From positions 3,875,240 to 3,939,239 of the forward strand of contig NC_019859.2 of assembly GCF_002234675.1 (NCBI RefSeq): a DNA stretch of 64,000 nt, read 5' to 3'. The position numbers and the translations under genes were made by a program. The notes below the pieces were generated by a model. It saw only the letters and a program-made list of their open reading frames with translations. It ran no database searches and was not told the DNA's origin. Positions within the stretch are counted from its first letter, which is position 1. Each line of letters opens with the position of its first letter. Source of the stretch: Oryzias latipes (lineage: Eukaryota > Chordata > Actinopteri > Beloniformes > Adrianichthyidae). Positions 1 to 12,512 of the stretch are shown here, piece by piece.

Positions 1-18
1 GGAGTGGGTCTTTAAAGA
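1..18 (+). repeat. Right terminus of a TTAA-flanked MITE
   Basis: The window opens with the terminal motif GAGTGGGTCTTTAA, which recurs at the right ends of the copies at 22260-22882 and 36408-36945 and, inverted, at the left end of 48752-49383. Only the last bases of this copy are in the window. TTAA occupies 12-15. Confidence 0.6.
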
Positions 19-375
19 GCAAAACAGAAAAGTGAATGAATCTGGGTACCTGTTTTCAACTTTCTGCTCTGCGACAGAGCTCTCTCTGGGAGGCTTCTTC
101 TTTTTCTGTTTCTCTTGTCTTATTCCATCTGCACTTCCTTTCTGCAGCTCCTCTCTTTCCACACTCCTCGGAATTAGCTGCCAGAATCCAAAACACATTT
201 CATTTTTATAGCATTACAGGTGGTCCAACTTTAAAACTAAGAAGAAATCGACATTTTGTGAATTCGTTTTGTAAATTACTGGTAAATGCTCTAAATTATT
301 TGCTTAACTGTTGCAAATAAGATACAACCTTCAGTTTACACTTTGCTAAAATGAAAGGACACTTAATAAAACGGT

Positions 376-558
376 TTGTTTAGTTCCTTCAGAAAGAATG
401 ACGTGATCGGGGCCCCCAATGTTAACTTTGAAGGTATGTCGTGTACCTTTGGAGCAGGTTGGAACAGAAGAGATGAGGATGTTGCAGCTGTGCTGAATAA
501 CACTGAAAGTGACCCAGAAGCAGCAGAGTTTTGCTGGAATAAACTGCCAGACACCTGA
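376..558 (+). other. Unrecognised exon-like ORF
   Basis: An open stretch ends in TGA at 556-558 and follows a pyrimidine-rich CAG near 391 that could be a splice acceptor. The peptide contains NFEGMSCTFGAGWNRR and an acidic C-terminal part. It could be the last exon of a gene lying to the left, or chance. I do not recognise the protein. A GTATGT inside it (near 433) could instead be a donor. No function is proposed. Confidence 0.25.
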
Positions 559-563
559 CCCAC

Positions 564-1600
564 AACATAGTCAGAGGACTGCAGTTCAGATGAGGAATCT
601 CCTCTGAGGAAAGAAAGACACAGACAGACGTGGATGAAATAATCAATACTAGCCAGCCGGGACGCTAAAACACTACTGTTTGCAATTTCTACAATTATGT
701 ATTGTTATGTCTAATGATCAAACTTTATTCAGATAATTCCAGCAAAAGTGACAGAAAACATCTTTTCGCACGAGCTCATTAAACAAAGTATAAACTTAGG
801 GCTCCTCCGTTTGGACTTCACATAAACAATTGCTATATGCATAAAAACCCTTTTCGCCTTAAGTATTTTTCCTAATTATCTTTTTTTTTAATGTGGGTGG
901 AAATAAATGTGTAAACAAACCTGCGGTGAGCTTTTTTCTTCATGGTTTTCTTTCAAATATTCCAACCTCACTGTTAAACGTAGAACGGTTTGTGGTTTAA
1001 ATAAACAATGACCACCTTTCAACGTCAAATGTCAGACAAACACGTTTCTAAAAAAACAAAATTTAAAAACATGTTAAACACTGTTCGCACGTTTTCTTTC
1101 CTGACTCGGTACAGTTCGCCTTTAAATTAGTTCCCTCGCGAAACAAATATACAACGTTCCTATGCCCCCTCCCCCAAAACATATATATCTCTATAGGAAG
1201 TTTGATGAAAATAGAAAGTAAATTACAATAAGAAACATAAAAGAATAACAAGTATTTAACACAAGATGACCCAAATATTTAGATATAATTTAAAAACAAA
1301 TGATTTTGTAAGCACTTCCATGCCGGAAGTTTGTACAACTTCGAAATAAGCCGTTTCCGGTAAGCGACTACAAGCAATGACAAACATTTTCAGAACATGT
1401 TTGGATAAAATTATCTCTGAAGATTTTCGAAGCAAATTAACTCTAAATTATGGGCTTTTTCCTGTGCAGATAAATGAACATTTTAGGCAATGAGATCAAA
1501 CATTTAACTGACTTCGAACGGCTGCCTTGTTGTTGTTGTGCTTAAAATTATTGACACCCCGGTTTTTCATCTGGATCTCTCTGTGGTTCGGGTCGGTCCG
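564..1600. other. Intergenic region and probable tbce promoter
   Basis: AT-rich sequence without a convincing gene. The last 300 bases before the tbce start hold a CCGGAAGT ETS-type site near 1324 and a second CCGG-containing motif near 1356. Such sites are common in TATA-less housekeeping promoters, which suits tbce. The core promoter is inferred, not shown. Confidence 0.3.
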
Positions 1601-1619
1601 TCTGGAGGAGGAGGGCGTC

Positions 1620-4600
1620 ATGGGCAGCGAAGGCACTGAGCTGGAGGTGCCTGTAAACGCAGTGGGGAGACGAGTGTCCTGCGACGGGGAGAGAGCCACG
1701 GTCCGGTATGTGGGTCCGGTGCCCCCCACATCAGGTAGGATCTATGACGATGCTTATTTATTTATCCCACGATTAGCAATCCATGCATCCACTCTAACCA
1801 TCTAAAATGGACTGATGCTGTTTCTTCTTGCACTACAAATGTTCACTGATTTTATGGTACATATAATAGAGTCAGTGTGTACAGGTGGCGCAGTGGTTTG
1901 CGCTCTTGCTTCACACCTAATAGTTCCCCGTTTCAAGGCCCGACTGGGGATCTGAAACAGAACACCGTGTTTGGGTTTTCTCCGACATCCTCCCACCATC
2001 CAGAAACATGATTCATAGGTTAATTCAGTGCTTCTCAAGCTTTTTCTCTTGTTTCCCCCCTTTGGAGGAGGACAGATGTTCATCCCCACCGTGACACAAA
2101 TGTGACAAAATAAGCCAAATATGTTAAACTTTAATACCATATCAAGATCTTAAACATTCCTGCTGCTATAGACTAGAAAAATAAAATAAAAAGAGAGGAT
2201 CGTCCACTTTGCAAGAACAAGAAAAGTAAACCTATGTGCAAAAATAAACAAAAAGTTGTGTTAATGGCTGCAATGTGTCTGCTTTGTGCTACACATCTTT
2301 TTCGAAATGAGGTTGCAGGTTTGTTGCTGCAACTCTCAATTCATGCTCAATTTTGAGCCGAGTCGCTCTGCAGAAACTATGTCCTAAAATACCCCACACA
2401 GGTTTTCTGAACACTTTTAAAGTAGATCAAAAGATGATCAGAGTGGGACTTTAAGTCCTGCAGACCAGCACTAAGGCGGGAAACTACCTTTTTTCTTAAC
2501 TTATTGAGGTCGACGTGATATTTCTGGTCAGGTCTGAACCATGCATCAGCATCTGCAGACAAGCCAACCAACGCTGCATCAGCTACAAATTGTTAGTTAC
2601 CAATCGCCAAAAAATCCACAGCACTGATAGAAAATAAATGGATTCCTTTAGATTAGAAACCAGACATCAAACACAAGCAAGAAAGGATTTTGAAGTAGAT
2701 ATTCTGATGGTTTTTAATTTCTGCATTTTTTTTTTGTTTTGTTTTAGGCCTGTGGCTCGGCGTAGAGTGGGATAACCCAGAGAGAGGCAAACATGACGGA
2801 AGCCACAACGGCGTTCAATATTTTACATGCAGGTGATCCCCATCTGCTTCTGTCAAACACTGGCTGAGAAAGTAACATTTGTGTCCAACAGTTAGAACTT
2901 GGAGGAAGCTGTAGAAGCAGGGCACTTGGTATCTGAATCTTTCTATTCTACTCTAGTCACCCTACAGGGGGTTCCTTTGTCCGTCCGGCCAAGGTGACTT
3001 TTGGAGTGGACTTCCTGACCGCTGTGCAACAGGTGTACCTGATCGACCCGGAGGCAGTCCTGAGTGAGAACGTCTCAGTTTCTTGCAGGAAGCTGGATTG
3101 GGCAGGTGTGAAGGAGCGCAGGTGAGATGTTTCTGGATGATGGATTGTTGGTTTTACTGAATCTCTGTGTCCGGCCGGATCCAAACTGCATTCAGAATAA
3201 TTCTGTCTGAGGTGTGTTGGTGTTCTGGGGATGCTGCTGTAATTGTTGCTCTGCTGTTTTTTCTGTTATTAATTTTACTTCAATTTACATTTAGTGTTAT
3301 AAAAGCAAAGACATTTAATCATAAAAGCATTAATTATTGTGCATTTTATTGAATGCACTTATAGATGGTCCAAATAAGCAGACGAGTGAACTTCTAAGCC
3401 AATCAAGAAGCCAAAATTACACAATGGATCCAATCAAAGACGCAATGGGAGAATCATGTGACAAGACTTAATTCAGCTCTTAAAAATCCTTCATAAAAGC
3501 AGAAAGCCTTGATGAAATGACCTCGATAGTAGTTTCTAATTTACCGCATGGCATCAAGGTTAAAATATTAAACACAGTCTAGACTTCTCCGTAAACTTGG
3601 TTTAAGGCAAGTTTATTTATGTAGCACATTTTGTGTACAAAGACAATTCAAAGTGCCAAACAGAAAACATTAAAAGAAACTAAATAAATAGTAAAAGTGT
3701 GATCATTCAAACATAATTGAAAGAAAGTTAAAAAGAACTGACGCTAAAGTTGCTAAACACCAAAAACAAACTACAGAAAGCACAAAAAAACCACAAGCAG
3801 GATTCAGTTTATCTTTTGCTCCTAAACTGTCTTTCACAAACAGATTTTGTCATGAACGTTTGGTCATGCGTCTTCATGATGTTTTGGGGTTTCTTGTGTT
3901 TAGTTTTCAGAAACTTCAATCAGTGGTGCTGAGCGGCTTTGAGGTGAACGGACCGGGCGCCGCTGGAGAGATCAGGAAGACACTTTACAGTATCTTTTTT
4001 CCCGGCCTCAGTGAGTCGGAACAATATGTACATAGAGTCAGGACCATAAAGATTTGGACAGAGACACATTTTTTTCTAATTTAGTTTCTGTACATTACCA
4101 CCACAGTGAATTTTAAATAAAACAACTCAGATGCCATAAAAGTGCAGACTTTCAGCTTTTATTCCACGGGTTGAAGAAAAAGATTGCATTAAAATCTGCA
4201 TAATCCTAATTAAAAGACTACTAGGAACGCTTTGACATGAGATCCAAATAGGATCCGAGTGGGTATTTAAGGAGCAGACCTTCTCCTTTTGGGTTCTCCC
4301 AAATGTCTAACTATGGATCACTTGTCGTCTTTTCAAATTCTGTCTAATTCTTAATAATTGTTCATCAGATGTGTAACTGGAGCTGCAGAAAAGATGAGGG
4401 AATTCAGTTTTTGGATTTTTGATGCAACATTCATCAAGTTTTCACATACTTCTGCTGCATGGAATATCTTTGTGTTGCCATGGTGATGGACTCAGGCTTA
4501 TGTTAAGGATAACATGTCATTGTCATCTTAGCAAACACTTGCAGCTTGAACTGTAAAAGAGAACCTCACGCATCCTCATATGGAAGAAGCAGTTCGGTCC

Positions 4601-7600
4601 TCTCCATCCTGGTCATGACATGAGTCATGCATGAACAAAGAAGATCCCAAACAAACCCAAAATACAAAACCATGTCAGGAAACGGCCCGGACTAAAAATC
4701 CAACTGCAGAACATCAAAAAACGAATTTAAGAGTTTTTTTAAGGCCTGTGTTGTCAACAAAATACGTCTGTTTTTTCTTCATCGTTTATGACATTTCAAA
4801 GCACATTTTAGTGTGTAATTATGCAAATGAGGAGGTGATGCCACTTCCAGAGCTTGTAGAAAGACCGTCAGCGCCTTAACAACAGCGATCAGACGTTTGC
4901 TGGTTGGACCTGAGCGGGACTCTGCTGTCCCGCTGGGAGGACGTGGCTGCCATCACCGAACAGCTGGTCAAACTAGAAGGACTGCAGCTCCAGTAAGTCC
5001 TCCTCAGAACAAATGAGCCTCATTTCAAAGGTTTGCCCTCCGTCCTCTGAAATGTCTTTTGTTTGCCGTTTATGTTTTTTAGCAGGAACAGGCTAACTTT
5101 GCCCTCTGAGCCCTCAGTTCACAGCCAGGCTTTCTGCAACCTCAAAACGCTCGCACTCAACCAATGTCAGCTCACCTGGCCACAGGTACAGACTCATGCA
5201 CTCGCACTGCATGCAACTACCTCTTTGTGTTTTAGCTTTTACTATCGCTCCATAATTACAAGCAATAGGTTTGCTTTATTAAAGTTTAAAGAGTTTTATC
5301 TGCTGCAGTGATGCTGTAACCCTTGTGCTATCCTAGGCACTTTAACGTCGGGAGTTGGGTCATCTAGACCCACTAGACCAGGGGTGGGCAAACTACGGCC
5401 CGGCGGCCACATGCGGCCCATCAAGCCATTAAATCTGGCCCGCCAAACTGGAATAAAGCATATTGATAATCCTTAGTAATGTTTTATCTTCCCTGTAATT
5501 TTGGTGTCTACCCATAGATGGTGCTCTACAAACACATTGAAATCAATTTATTATTGTCTGGGAGCAGAAAGATATTCTGCATTCATGGGATCTTGGAAGA
5601 TTTTTTTTTTTTTTTGTTTTGTTTTTTTTTGTTTAAGTGCATATCCCGAGTTGGAAAATCATTTTTTCCTTTTCTTTCTCTTATAAAGTGGATTCCCACA
5701 TCTCGGGTTTAGCCCTTGTGACCAATTTTAGAACCCTTTGCGGCCCCAGAGTCAAAAAGTTTGCCCACTCCTGCACTAGACAGTGGGCTGAACCTTTTTT
5801 CTTCAATGATTTGTGATCTTCACTGGTGTCCATGGATTACATGAAATCTTTCCACTTTTATCCACCTTTGTCATAGTAGGGAGAACACGTCAATGTAAGG
5901 GTGGGGTCATCTAAGATAGCACAAGGGTTAAATGTGTAAACAAACTAAATTGGCGTCAAATCTTCACAAACATACAGTCTTTGCACAATAGCACTGGTAA
6001 CATGTCCGGTTCCTTTAAACATCATTTTTTAAGTCTGACTTTTTTAAGTCTTTTAAAAATTCACTGAATTTTTTTAAATTTACTGAATATCATCTATAGC
6101 AGTTTTTGTCAGCCAGATGCATCATGGGAAATCATTCAACGAATTGGTCTTAAAAACATGAACCATTACAAGGATATCATCCAAACAGGTCCAGATTTCA
6201 CTCGGGGTGGTTAGAAATGCAAAAACACATAAAATACTTTGAATACATGACTTTTGATAAGATAAGAATGACTGTATGTTGTTAATAAAGACTATAGACT
6301 GTTGTTTCTATAGTTACATTTTTGGTTGGTGGTGTGATTTTTATGAAGGACAAAGAGGACTTCGGCTCTGAAAATCTCACACTGATCTAAAGAATTCTTG
6401 AAGCAGATTTAAAAAAGAAAAAGACACTTAAAAATGAAAGTATGGAACCATGTTTGTTTTGGGTTTGTTAGATGAATCAACAGTAAACTACGGTGGCCCT
6501 GAAGTTCAAATCATTCAACAAATCACTCAATAAAAAAACATTTTTAAGATCACAAAAATAAAAATGAAACATGTTAATAAGCAGTATTACATTTTAGAAG
6601 ACAAAACAAAATTGCAAAACGTAAAAAACAAAAGTGAAAAAAAAAAATCAGAAATCAAAATGAAATATTAAAAAATGAAAAACTTTTCACCAACCAAAAG
6701 AGGTAGGTACTGTGGGACAATGCTGGTTGGATGATAAAAAGATGATCGGTGATTCTTTAATCCTCTTTTTCAGATTCTGAAGTGCGCCCCCATGTGGCCT
6801 CAACTGGAAGAACTGATTTTAGAAGCAAACAACATCACAGAGCTTCAAAGGTAAAAACTCCTCGCCTGTGTTCTTTCCTTCAAGCTCACGCTTTTGTTCT
6901 TTTTTTTTCTTAAACAGTTTTTTTCTTGTTTTCCGTTTCTAAAAGACCGGAAGGAGTCCTGCAGTCGCTCAAAAGTCTCAACCTCGCCAACAATCCTCTA
7001 GTGGAAGACACTCTGCTCAGTATATCTGCCCTGAACAGGTACATCCACCATGATGGGGCTTATTATCAGCAATAACACACATTTGTATGGTTTTATTTAG
7101 TTTTTAGTGGGGAGAAGCGCTTGATTCATTGGATGATTGTTTTTTTAATTGATCAATATCCTGCTGAGCCATTTTTCTGATCTTTATTTCATTTTTTGCT
7201 CCTTTTAATGTAAAATTTTTGGTCATTGTGAGAGAAAAGTGACAAACTAAGAGGACGATAATGATTGGATGATTCACACACGGCTCTACTTTTGATCTTA
7301 CAACGAATAAAAGGACATTCAAAGCCCTTTCTGGTTATATAAAAGTGCAAGATATGTTAACCTTCTGTTGAATAATTAAATTAGGTCAACGTTGCCTATA
7401 GGAAAAAATTTTCCTCATATCTTAAAATGCAGCAAAGCTGAGAAAAAACTGTTTTTAAAAAATGAACCACAAAGAGGAAGGAAGTTGTTTTTTTTTGTTT
7501 TGTCTAATGAAACATTAATTTAACATCAGGTGAAGCAGAAGTGATGATGTTCTCTCTGCTGCAGGCTGGAGAAGCTCAACCTCTCCACAACTGGAATTTC

Positions 7601-10600
7601 TGTCATTGGATTTGAAGATGCTGCTCCTGGTAAAATGAGCCATTCCTTTAAATATTTTCAATAATTGTGTTGTTTTTTTGTTGTTTTTTTGGGAGGGACA
7701 TCAAATGAAAAACATGTTCAGATCTTTTGGATATTTTCTCTGTAGGACAAAAGACGGTCATGTTTCCTGCTCTGACCTCTCTAAATCTGAATAACAACAA
7801 CATCACGGAGGTCAGTGTGGGACGAAGCCCTGGTGGATGTTCCAACATTTTCATGATTCATCCACAAAATTATTCAAAGTGAAAACCAGCTTTAGTTTTG
7901 CTCTAGAAACAAACTGATTTTAATGACGTCTCTCTCCAACTTTCAGTGGTTTGTTGTGGACGAGCTGGCCAAACTGTCCAGTTTAGTTAGATTTTCATGC
8001 CAAGGTAATCGCCTTTTGAGCAAAGACGGAAACCCAAACACAGCCAGGCAGATGGTCATCGCCAAACTGGAACAACTGGTGTTTCTGAACAACTGCACGG
8101 TGAGTTAAGCCTCATTTTTTATTTGGGGTAATTATGTTTCTTCAAGGTGTGGATCTTCAAGTGAGCATTTCCTGCTTTGGTGATGAGTTTGATTGGCAGA
8201 TTCATTAGCCAATGATGACATTAGTTGACCTGCTGCGTCAGGAGAGACTCAAAATTCACTGCAGGGATTTTCTCTCACAAATGTGGGAAGATTCTCAAAT
8301 GAGAGGGAGTTTGTAAAGGCAGACTCTGCTGCCATTCACACGATCTGTGAGTTCATATTACAAGTGTGCCTAAAAAAAATCATGTTTGTGAAGCATTTCT
8401 GAAACTTTTATTGTGTTTTTGTGAAACACAACATGTGTGTTCCAAATCTAAGTTGCTCGTTTGCGTAAAATTACAGTTGTGAATCAGAGCGTGTGTATTT
8501 GTGAGACAGGTTGTGTGCATTTCTGATTATTGAGACTAAATAAATTCCATATTAATGTCATCTGTGTAATTTATTTATTATTATTTTTTATTTTTAGATC
8601 ATTTTTGATGAAAGAAGGGGGGCGGAGCTTGACTACATCAAGATGTTTGGGGAGGAGTGGCTAAAGGCAGGGGGGCCGGGCCAGCCCAACGCTGACTTCA
8701 TCAAGCAGCATCCATGTTATCAAAAACTCATTGACAGTAAGTCTCCCTAAATTCAGATGATGTTGAAGTGATTTCATAGAATCGTGAAGAACGGCGAACA
8801 GGTTTAAGGACATTTACTTCCTTTACGGTTTGTTTTGGAGGCTTCTCTTTATTTTTGTGTTACGTTTCCACCTTTTCCAACAGCAACACAAACATCAACT
8901 GCAGCGTCTCCAGAAATATGTTAGAAAGCTCATACAGCTGTGACGTATTTCTCCATATTTTCACCAAATAGGTATATTTCAGTGCAATATGGTTCTTATA
9001 TCACATTAATGAAACAAGTCATCTTATTTATAAAGTTTAGAATAAGTCAAACTAAAGGAAATGTGTCAATTTTTCTTCCACAGCACCTTAAACACCACTT
9101 CAGTAAAAAAAAATGGTGTTTTAACATTTTTTTATGGCATTTTTCTGATGGAGGACATTTATAAAAGAAAATTGCGCTTAAAGTCACTTTTGAGAATCTA
9201 TGCCCGTATAAAACGGCATAATCCTAATGAAAAGAGCAGAGGGAATGCTTTGAAAACAGAACAAAGGACGTTCTTCCTCTTTATTTGTGTTTGGTTTATT
9301 TATTTTATTTTATCAAATCAGGATCAGGAAAAACCAGATTGTAATTTCAGGAAAAAAAACCTGAAAATTTGAAAACCACTTTAGAAATCACATTGTAAAG
9401 TTGAAAAACACACAATTTAAAAAAACAAATTGTACATCTGAAAAAAAAAAATCAATTTGAGGAAAACTGGAATAAAAAGCTATTCATCTTAAACTCTTAC
9501 CAAATAAAAACAGAAGTTTATTTGTAACAGCTGCCGTTTTGTTTTTTGCTTTGTCTTTAGTTTACAGGAGATGTCAATCATGTTCTGGTAGCCAATGGGA
9601 TGAAAGCCCCGCCCACACATAGAATGGAGTAAACACAAACAAAAAGTCTCAAACTGTAAAATGAGGCACAATGAAGGAGAAAAAGAAAACATAAAAAAAA
9701 CAGCATCTGTGACAAACTATTTTAATTTGTTAGCAGTTTTAGATTGACTGTTTTATTTAATCTAACATTTCAGTATTTGTTTAAATCTAAAATAAGTGTT
9801 TTGTTTCAATTCTCAAATCTCGCTTTAAGTTCACAATGCTTTTGTTTACTTTTTTCAAACTTGTTTATTTCCATTTACTTTAAGTTGATCCAGATTTACC
9901 CCACATCAGAGCTTTGAGTTTGATAGTTTTAGCCCAAAATGTCAGTAGCAAAACCTTCTTCTTTTTGCAAGTCTTCCATCAGTTTATTTCTCGCACACTA
10001 TGTAAAAAGGACATCCAAAAAGTGCTTCAGTCTGAATATTTGTCCCAAAAAAGATTGAAATATTGCTCCTTAATATATATATATTCTTTTTCAATTTACA
10101 CTTTTTTTAATTTATTTTTTGTTTTTGTGAAAGATTGTCTGATATGACTCTGTAGGTAGAATAAAAGCATTTCCTGCTTTTTTTGTATCAATAAAAACAG
10201 ACAGAAATCCAGGGTGACTGTCAGGTTTGAAGGTTTTCTGATGCTGTGGATGATCTTTCTTCAGAGTATGGAGCTCCGGACGAGAGCGAACTGAAGAAGC
10301 CGCAGCCGTTCGCTCTTAAAAACCAGCTGATCAGTAAGCCCCGCCTCTTTCTTAATCTCTCCCTCGTACATCAAGCAGCATCCTCTAACCTCTTCCTGTT
10401 TTCCTCACCGCCAGAGATCACATTTTTGTTTCCCAACGATTCTGACCGGAAGCCGATAGAGAAGAAGCTTCCAGGTAGAATCTGGAACTTTGTGCTCAGT
10501 TTTCCAGAGAACTTTTCTTTTTTTTTTTATAATCTAACTCGGACTCGTTTCTCCTCTGCAGCTTCTATGGATGTTCAGAAAGTCAAGGGGCTCCTCCACA

Positions 10601-10954
10601 GAATGCTGAAGGTTCCTGCAGCTGATTTGAAGCTGTCCTACAAAACCTCCAAGGTAACGCGTGCTAACATGCATCATGTGCAGCTGCAACAAACTCTGCA
10701 AAATCCAATGGGGGAAAAAAAGAGGAATTCTAGCTGCCACCACGCATGCGTTTGCATTGAAGTTGATTATTCTGTCATGAAGCATTTCTTTGTTTTCAGC
10801 GACGGATTTCTCAGTTCAATCTGTGTCTGCTGAGCTGATGGTCAAATGTTTGCCACAGAAGGCCGGGGTGGAGTTTGACATCGACAACGACCAGAAAACG
10901 CTGCAGTTCTTCTCCGTAGAGGACGGAGACCAGGTGCTGGTCCGCTGGTCCTGA
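1620..10954 (+). CDS. tbce: Tubulin-folding cofactor E (TBCE), 16 exons
   Basis: TBCE is a cytosolic chaperone that binds alpha-tubulin and works with cofactors A-D in assembling the alpha/beta heterodimer. Exons by splice sites and frame: 1620-1734, 2748-2832, 2957-3121, 3904-3989, 4893-4992, 5083-5185, 6774-6850, 6946-7038, 7565-7629, 7746-7810, 7947-8099, 8598-8736, 10265-10333, 10415-10474, 10562-10653, 10859-10954. They sum to 1563 bp, 521 codons with the stop; the human protein is about 527 aa. Domain order is CAP-Gly (about residues 8-90), leucine-rich repeats (about 120-370) and C-terminal ubiquitin-like domain (about 440-520). The start is the first ATG in frame with VGRRV...VRYVGPVPP, typical of the family. 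All introns are GT-AG. The acceptors of exons 3, 4 and 6 were chosen among close alternatives by frame and similarity. Confidence 0.95.
1876..2041 (+). repeat. tRNA-derived SINE (fish type)
   Basis: Lies in tbce intron 1. The head reads GGTGGCGCAGTGGTTTGCGC (A-box like) with a B-box-like GTTTCAAGGCC about 50 bases later. The tail has TGGGTTTTCTCCGACATCC and CCAGAAACATGATTCATAGG, common in fish SINEs that borrow a LINE tail. Confidence 0.7.
2340..2454 (-). repeat. Partial TTAA-MITE copy
   Basis: Ends in GAGTGGGACTTTAA with TTAA at 2451-2454, preceded by the family motif AAAAGATGATCA. The interior is truncated on the left. Similar degraded pieces lie near 4180-4275 and 9110-9260. Confidence 0.55.
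5317..5930. mobile_element. TA-flanked MITE, interrupted by a hAT-like insert
   Basis: The ends are TAACCCTTGTGCTATCCTAG and, inverted, CTAAGATAGCACAAGGGTTA. A second, uninterrupted 201-bp copy in opposite orientation lies at 15812-16012. With the 5379-5773 insert and one 8-bp duplication removed, this copy has nearly the same length. The TA flank suggests Tc1/mariner- or Harbinger-type mobilisation. Confidence 0.8.
5379..5773. mobile_element. Nested hAT-type MITE, 395 bp
   Basis: Terminal inverted repeats CAGGGGTGGGCAAACT and AGTTTGCCCACTCCTG enclose non-coding DNA. An 8-bp direct duplication, CACTAGAC, sits at 5371-5378 and 5774-5781, as expected for hAT elements. It interrupts the older MITE at 5317-5930. 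Confidence 0.88.
10265..10954 (+). other. tbce: tbce exons 13-16: ubiquitin-like domain
   Basis: Four closely spaced exons encode [12 protein letters not shown], then the ubiquitin-like fold with [15 protein letters not shown] and the C-terminal [15 protein letters not shown]. The stop TGA is at 10952-10954. In the family this domain couples TBCE to degradation and to TBCB. Confidence 0.92.
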
Positions 10955-12046
10955 CAGGACCGGAGTCGGGATTCTGCATCACAGACTGACAGCTTCAACG
11001 CCACGGACTGAATCCAGAGCAGCAAATATAAACCCGAACTCATCACATCTGCAAACTGCCGAGGCAGCTTTCCAGGGGTAAAGGAATGTAAATGCAACAT
11101 TATAAACATGAGTTTGTCTTTTCCTGCTCATTTCACACAAAATGTTTTAGTTCAAAGTCAGAACCACAAACTCTAAACTTCCTTCTCTCTGGTTTTTCAA
11201 AGTACAAATCTACATTTACAAAATAATTCTAGACGATGAGGAAAAAAATCAGAGGAAAGTCTGTAAAACAGCAGAGAAGGATCATATTTTCAGATTAGTT
11301 TCAAAACAAAAACTAAATTTCACGCTGAGATGTAAAAGAAAAGTGAACTTCATTGAATCGCAGAAACCAGAAAGACGATCTGATGTAAAAATGGGTCTCA
11401 TGCATTCTTTATGCTCATGTGCTCAACATTTAGTCCCAGTGTAATGTTTATACTTTTTGTATTTATAGAACTAAAATCCATTTCAGAGATGCCCAGGTTT
11501 CATAAAGAAATGCAAATATTCCTAACAGCCTTAGTGAGGAAAGACCGTCAGAGTATTTGTGGATTCTGCTAGAGTTAGTCATTATTATTACATCTAAATG
11601 GTACTTTACGTTTCATAAACCTGAATCGGCTTGTTGTTGGGCTCAGAGACGACTTTAATGAACCTGGATGTTCATAAACTATCATTAAAACAAAAGTAAT
11701 AAATGACTTTGCTTGATTTCCTTTCTTCTTTTTTTAAATTATATTTGATTAGAATAATTTTCTGTTAAGATAAATGAACTCATTTGTCTAAAATGTCATA
11801 TGTAATAAAAAAATTATGTAAATCTATTAAGAAAGTGGAAAAATAATTCTTGAAAATCGAATTTAAAACAATGAAGCTAAAATCAAACAGAACTTCCCTC
11901 ACAACTGAAAGTCCTGGCCAATAGAAACACTAGAAACCTGAAGTTTTTTTCAAAAATGTCTTTTAGGAAGAATAAAGGAAAGATGATGATCAGAAAGTTA
12001 ACTTTACAGATATCTAAGCAGATTAAAAGTATTTCCAATAATTGTT

Positions 12047-12170
12047 ATTTTTTTTACTAGTTCTGTCCAACAACTGAGCAAACAGATGAGCGCTGAAGGC
12101 CTTTTGTGTTGCACAGGTTTTACTATTACCAAACTCCTTTACGCCTTCCTTACGTGAAGGTCAGAGACGG
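12047..12170 (-). mobile_element. 5'-truncated LINE 3' end, reverse
   Basis: A T-run (a poly(A) tail read in reverse) is followed by CTGTCCAACAACTGAGCAAACAG and GAGCGCTGAAGGCC. The same sequence lies, in the other orientation, just before the poly(A) tail of the LINE at 55907-62323. Confidence 0.6.
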
Positions 12171-12224
12171 TTTCATGCCCGAGTCTCTCACTTTCATGCA
12201 TCTTCAGAACTCACTGAATCGTTT

Positions 12225-12512
12225 TAGGGCTGCTGGAGCCAATCCAGCTGCTGTTGGGCCAGAGTAAATGCTGAACAGGTCACCAGTCTGTAGCAAACGT
12301 GCACACGCACACACCTAGGGACAATTTAGAATACTATAACCCATTTATGTGTAAAGTAGGGTTTTTTCTGTCTTTTTTTTTTTTTTTGGACTGTTAGAGG
12401 AAATCTACAGGAGAAAATGCAAACTCCACACCAAAAAGTCTCAGCTGGGATTCGAACAATAATCTCTGCACTGAGGAAAGAGTGCTAACCACTGTACTAC
12501 TGTACATCCCTT
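12225..12512 (-). repeat. tRNA-derived SINE, reverse orientation
   Basis: Read on the - strand it starts with a tRNA-like head (CAGTGGTTAGCACTC, then a B-box-like GTTCGAATCC) and continues with the tail containing TAAATTGTCCCTAGG-type sequence. It is the same broad SINE class as 1876-2041, more diverged. Confidence 0.65.

Larger units (their letters stand above)
1620..3121 (+). other. tbce: tbce exons 1-3: CAP-Gly domain
   Basis: Exons 1620-1734, 2748-2832 and 2957-3121 encode the CAP-Gly module that contacts the C-terminal tail of alpha-tubulin. The signature [16 protein letters not shown] is visible, with GKHDG at residues 52-56 in place of the commoner GKNDG. The human protein has the same histidine variant. 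It is followed by GGSFVRP, the conserved end of the domain. Confidence 0.93.
3904..8736 (+). other. tbce: tbce exons 4-12: leucine-rich repeats and linker
   Basis: Nine exons encode repeats of the form LxxLxLxxNxL, for example [33 protein letters not shown] and [14 protein letters not shown] introns in this block fall at similar points of the repeat. The last exon (8598-8736) carries the RRGAELDY motif that follows the LRR region in TBCE. Confidence 0.9.

Noticed and set aside
10246..10833. Single 195-codon ORF as one exon of tbce
   Set aside because: It is an accidental read-through of three short tbce exons and their introns; splice sites and family sequence support separate exons.
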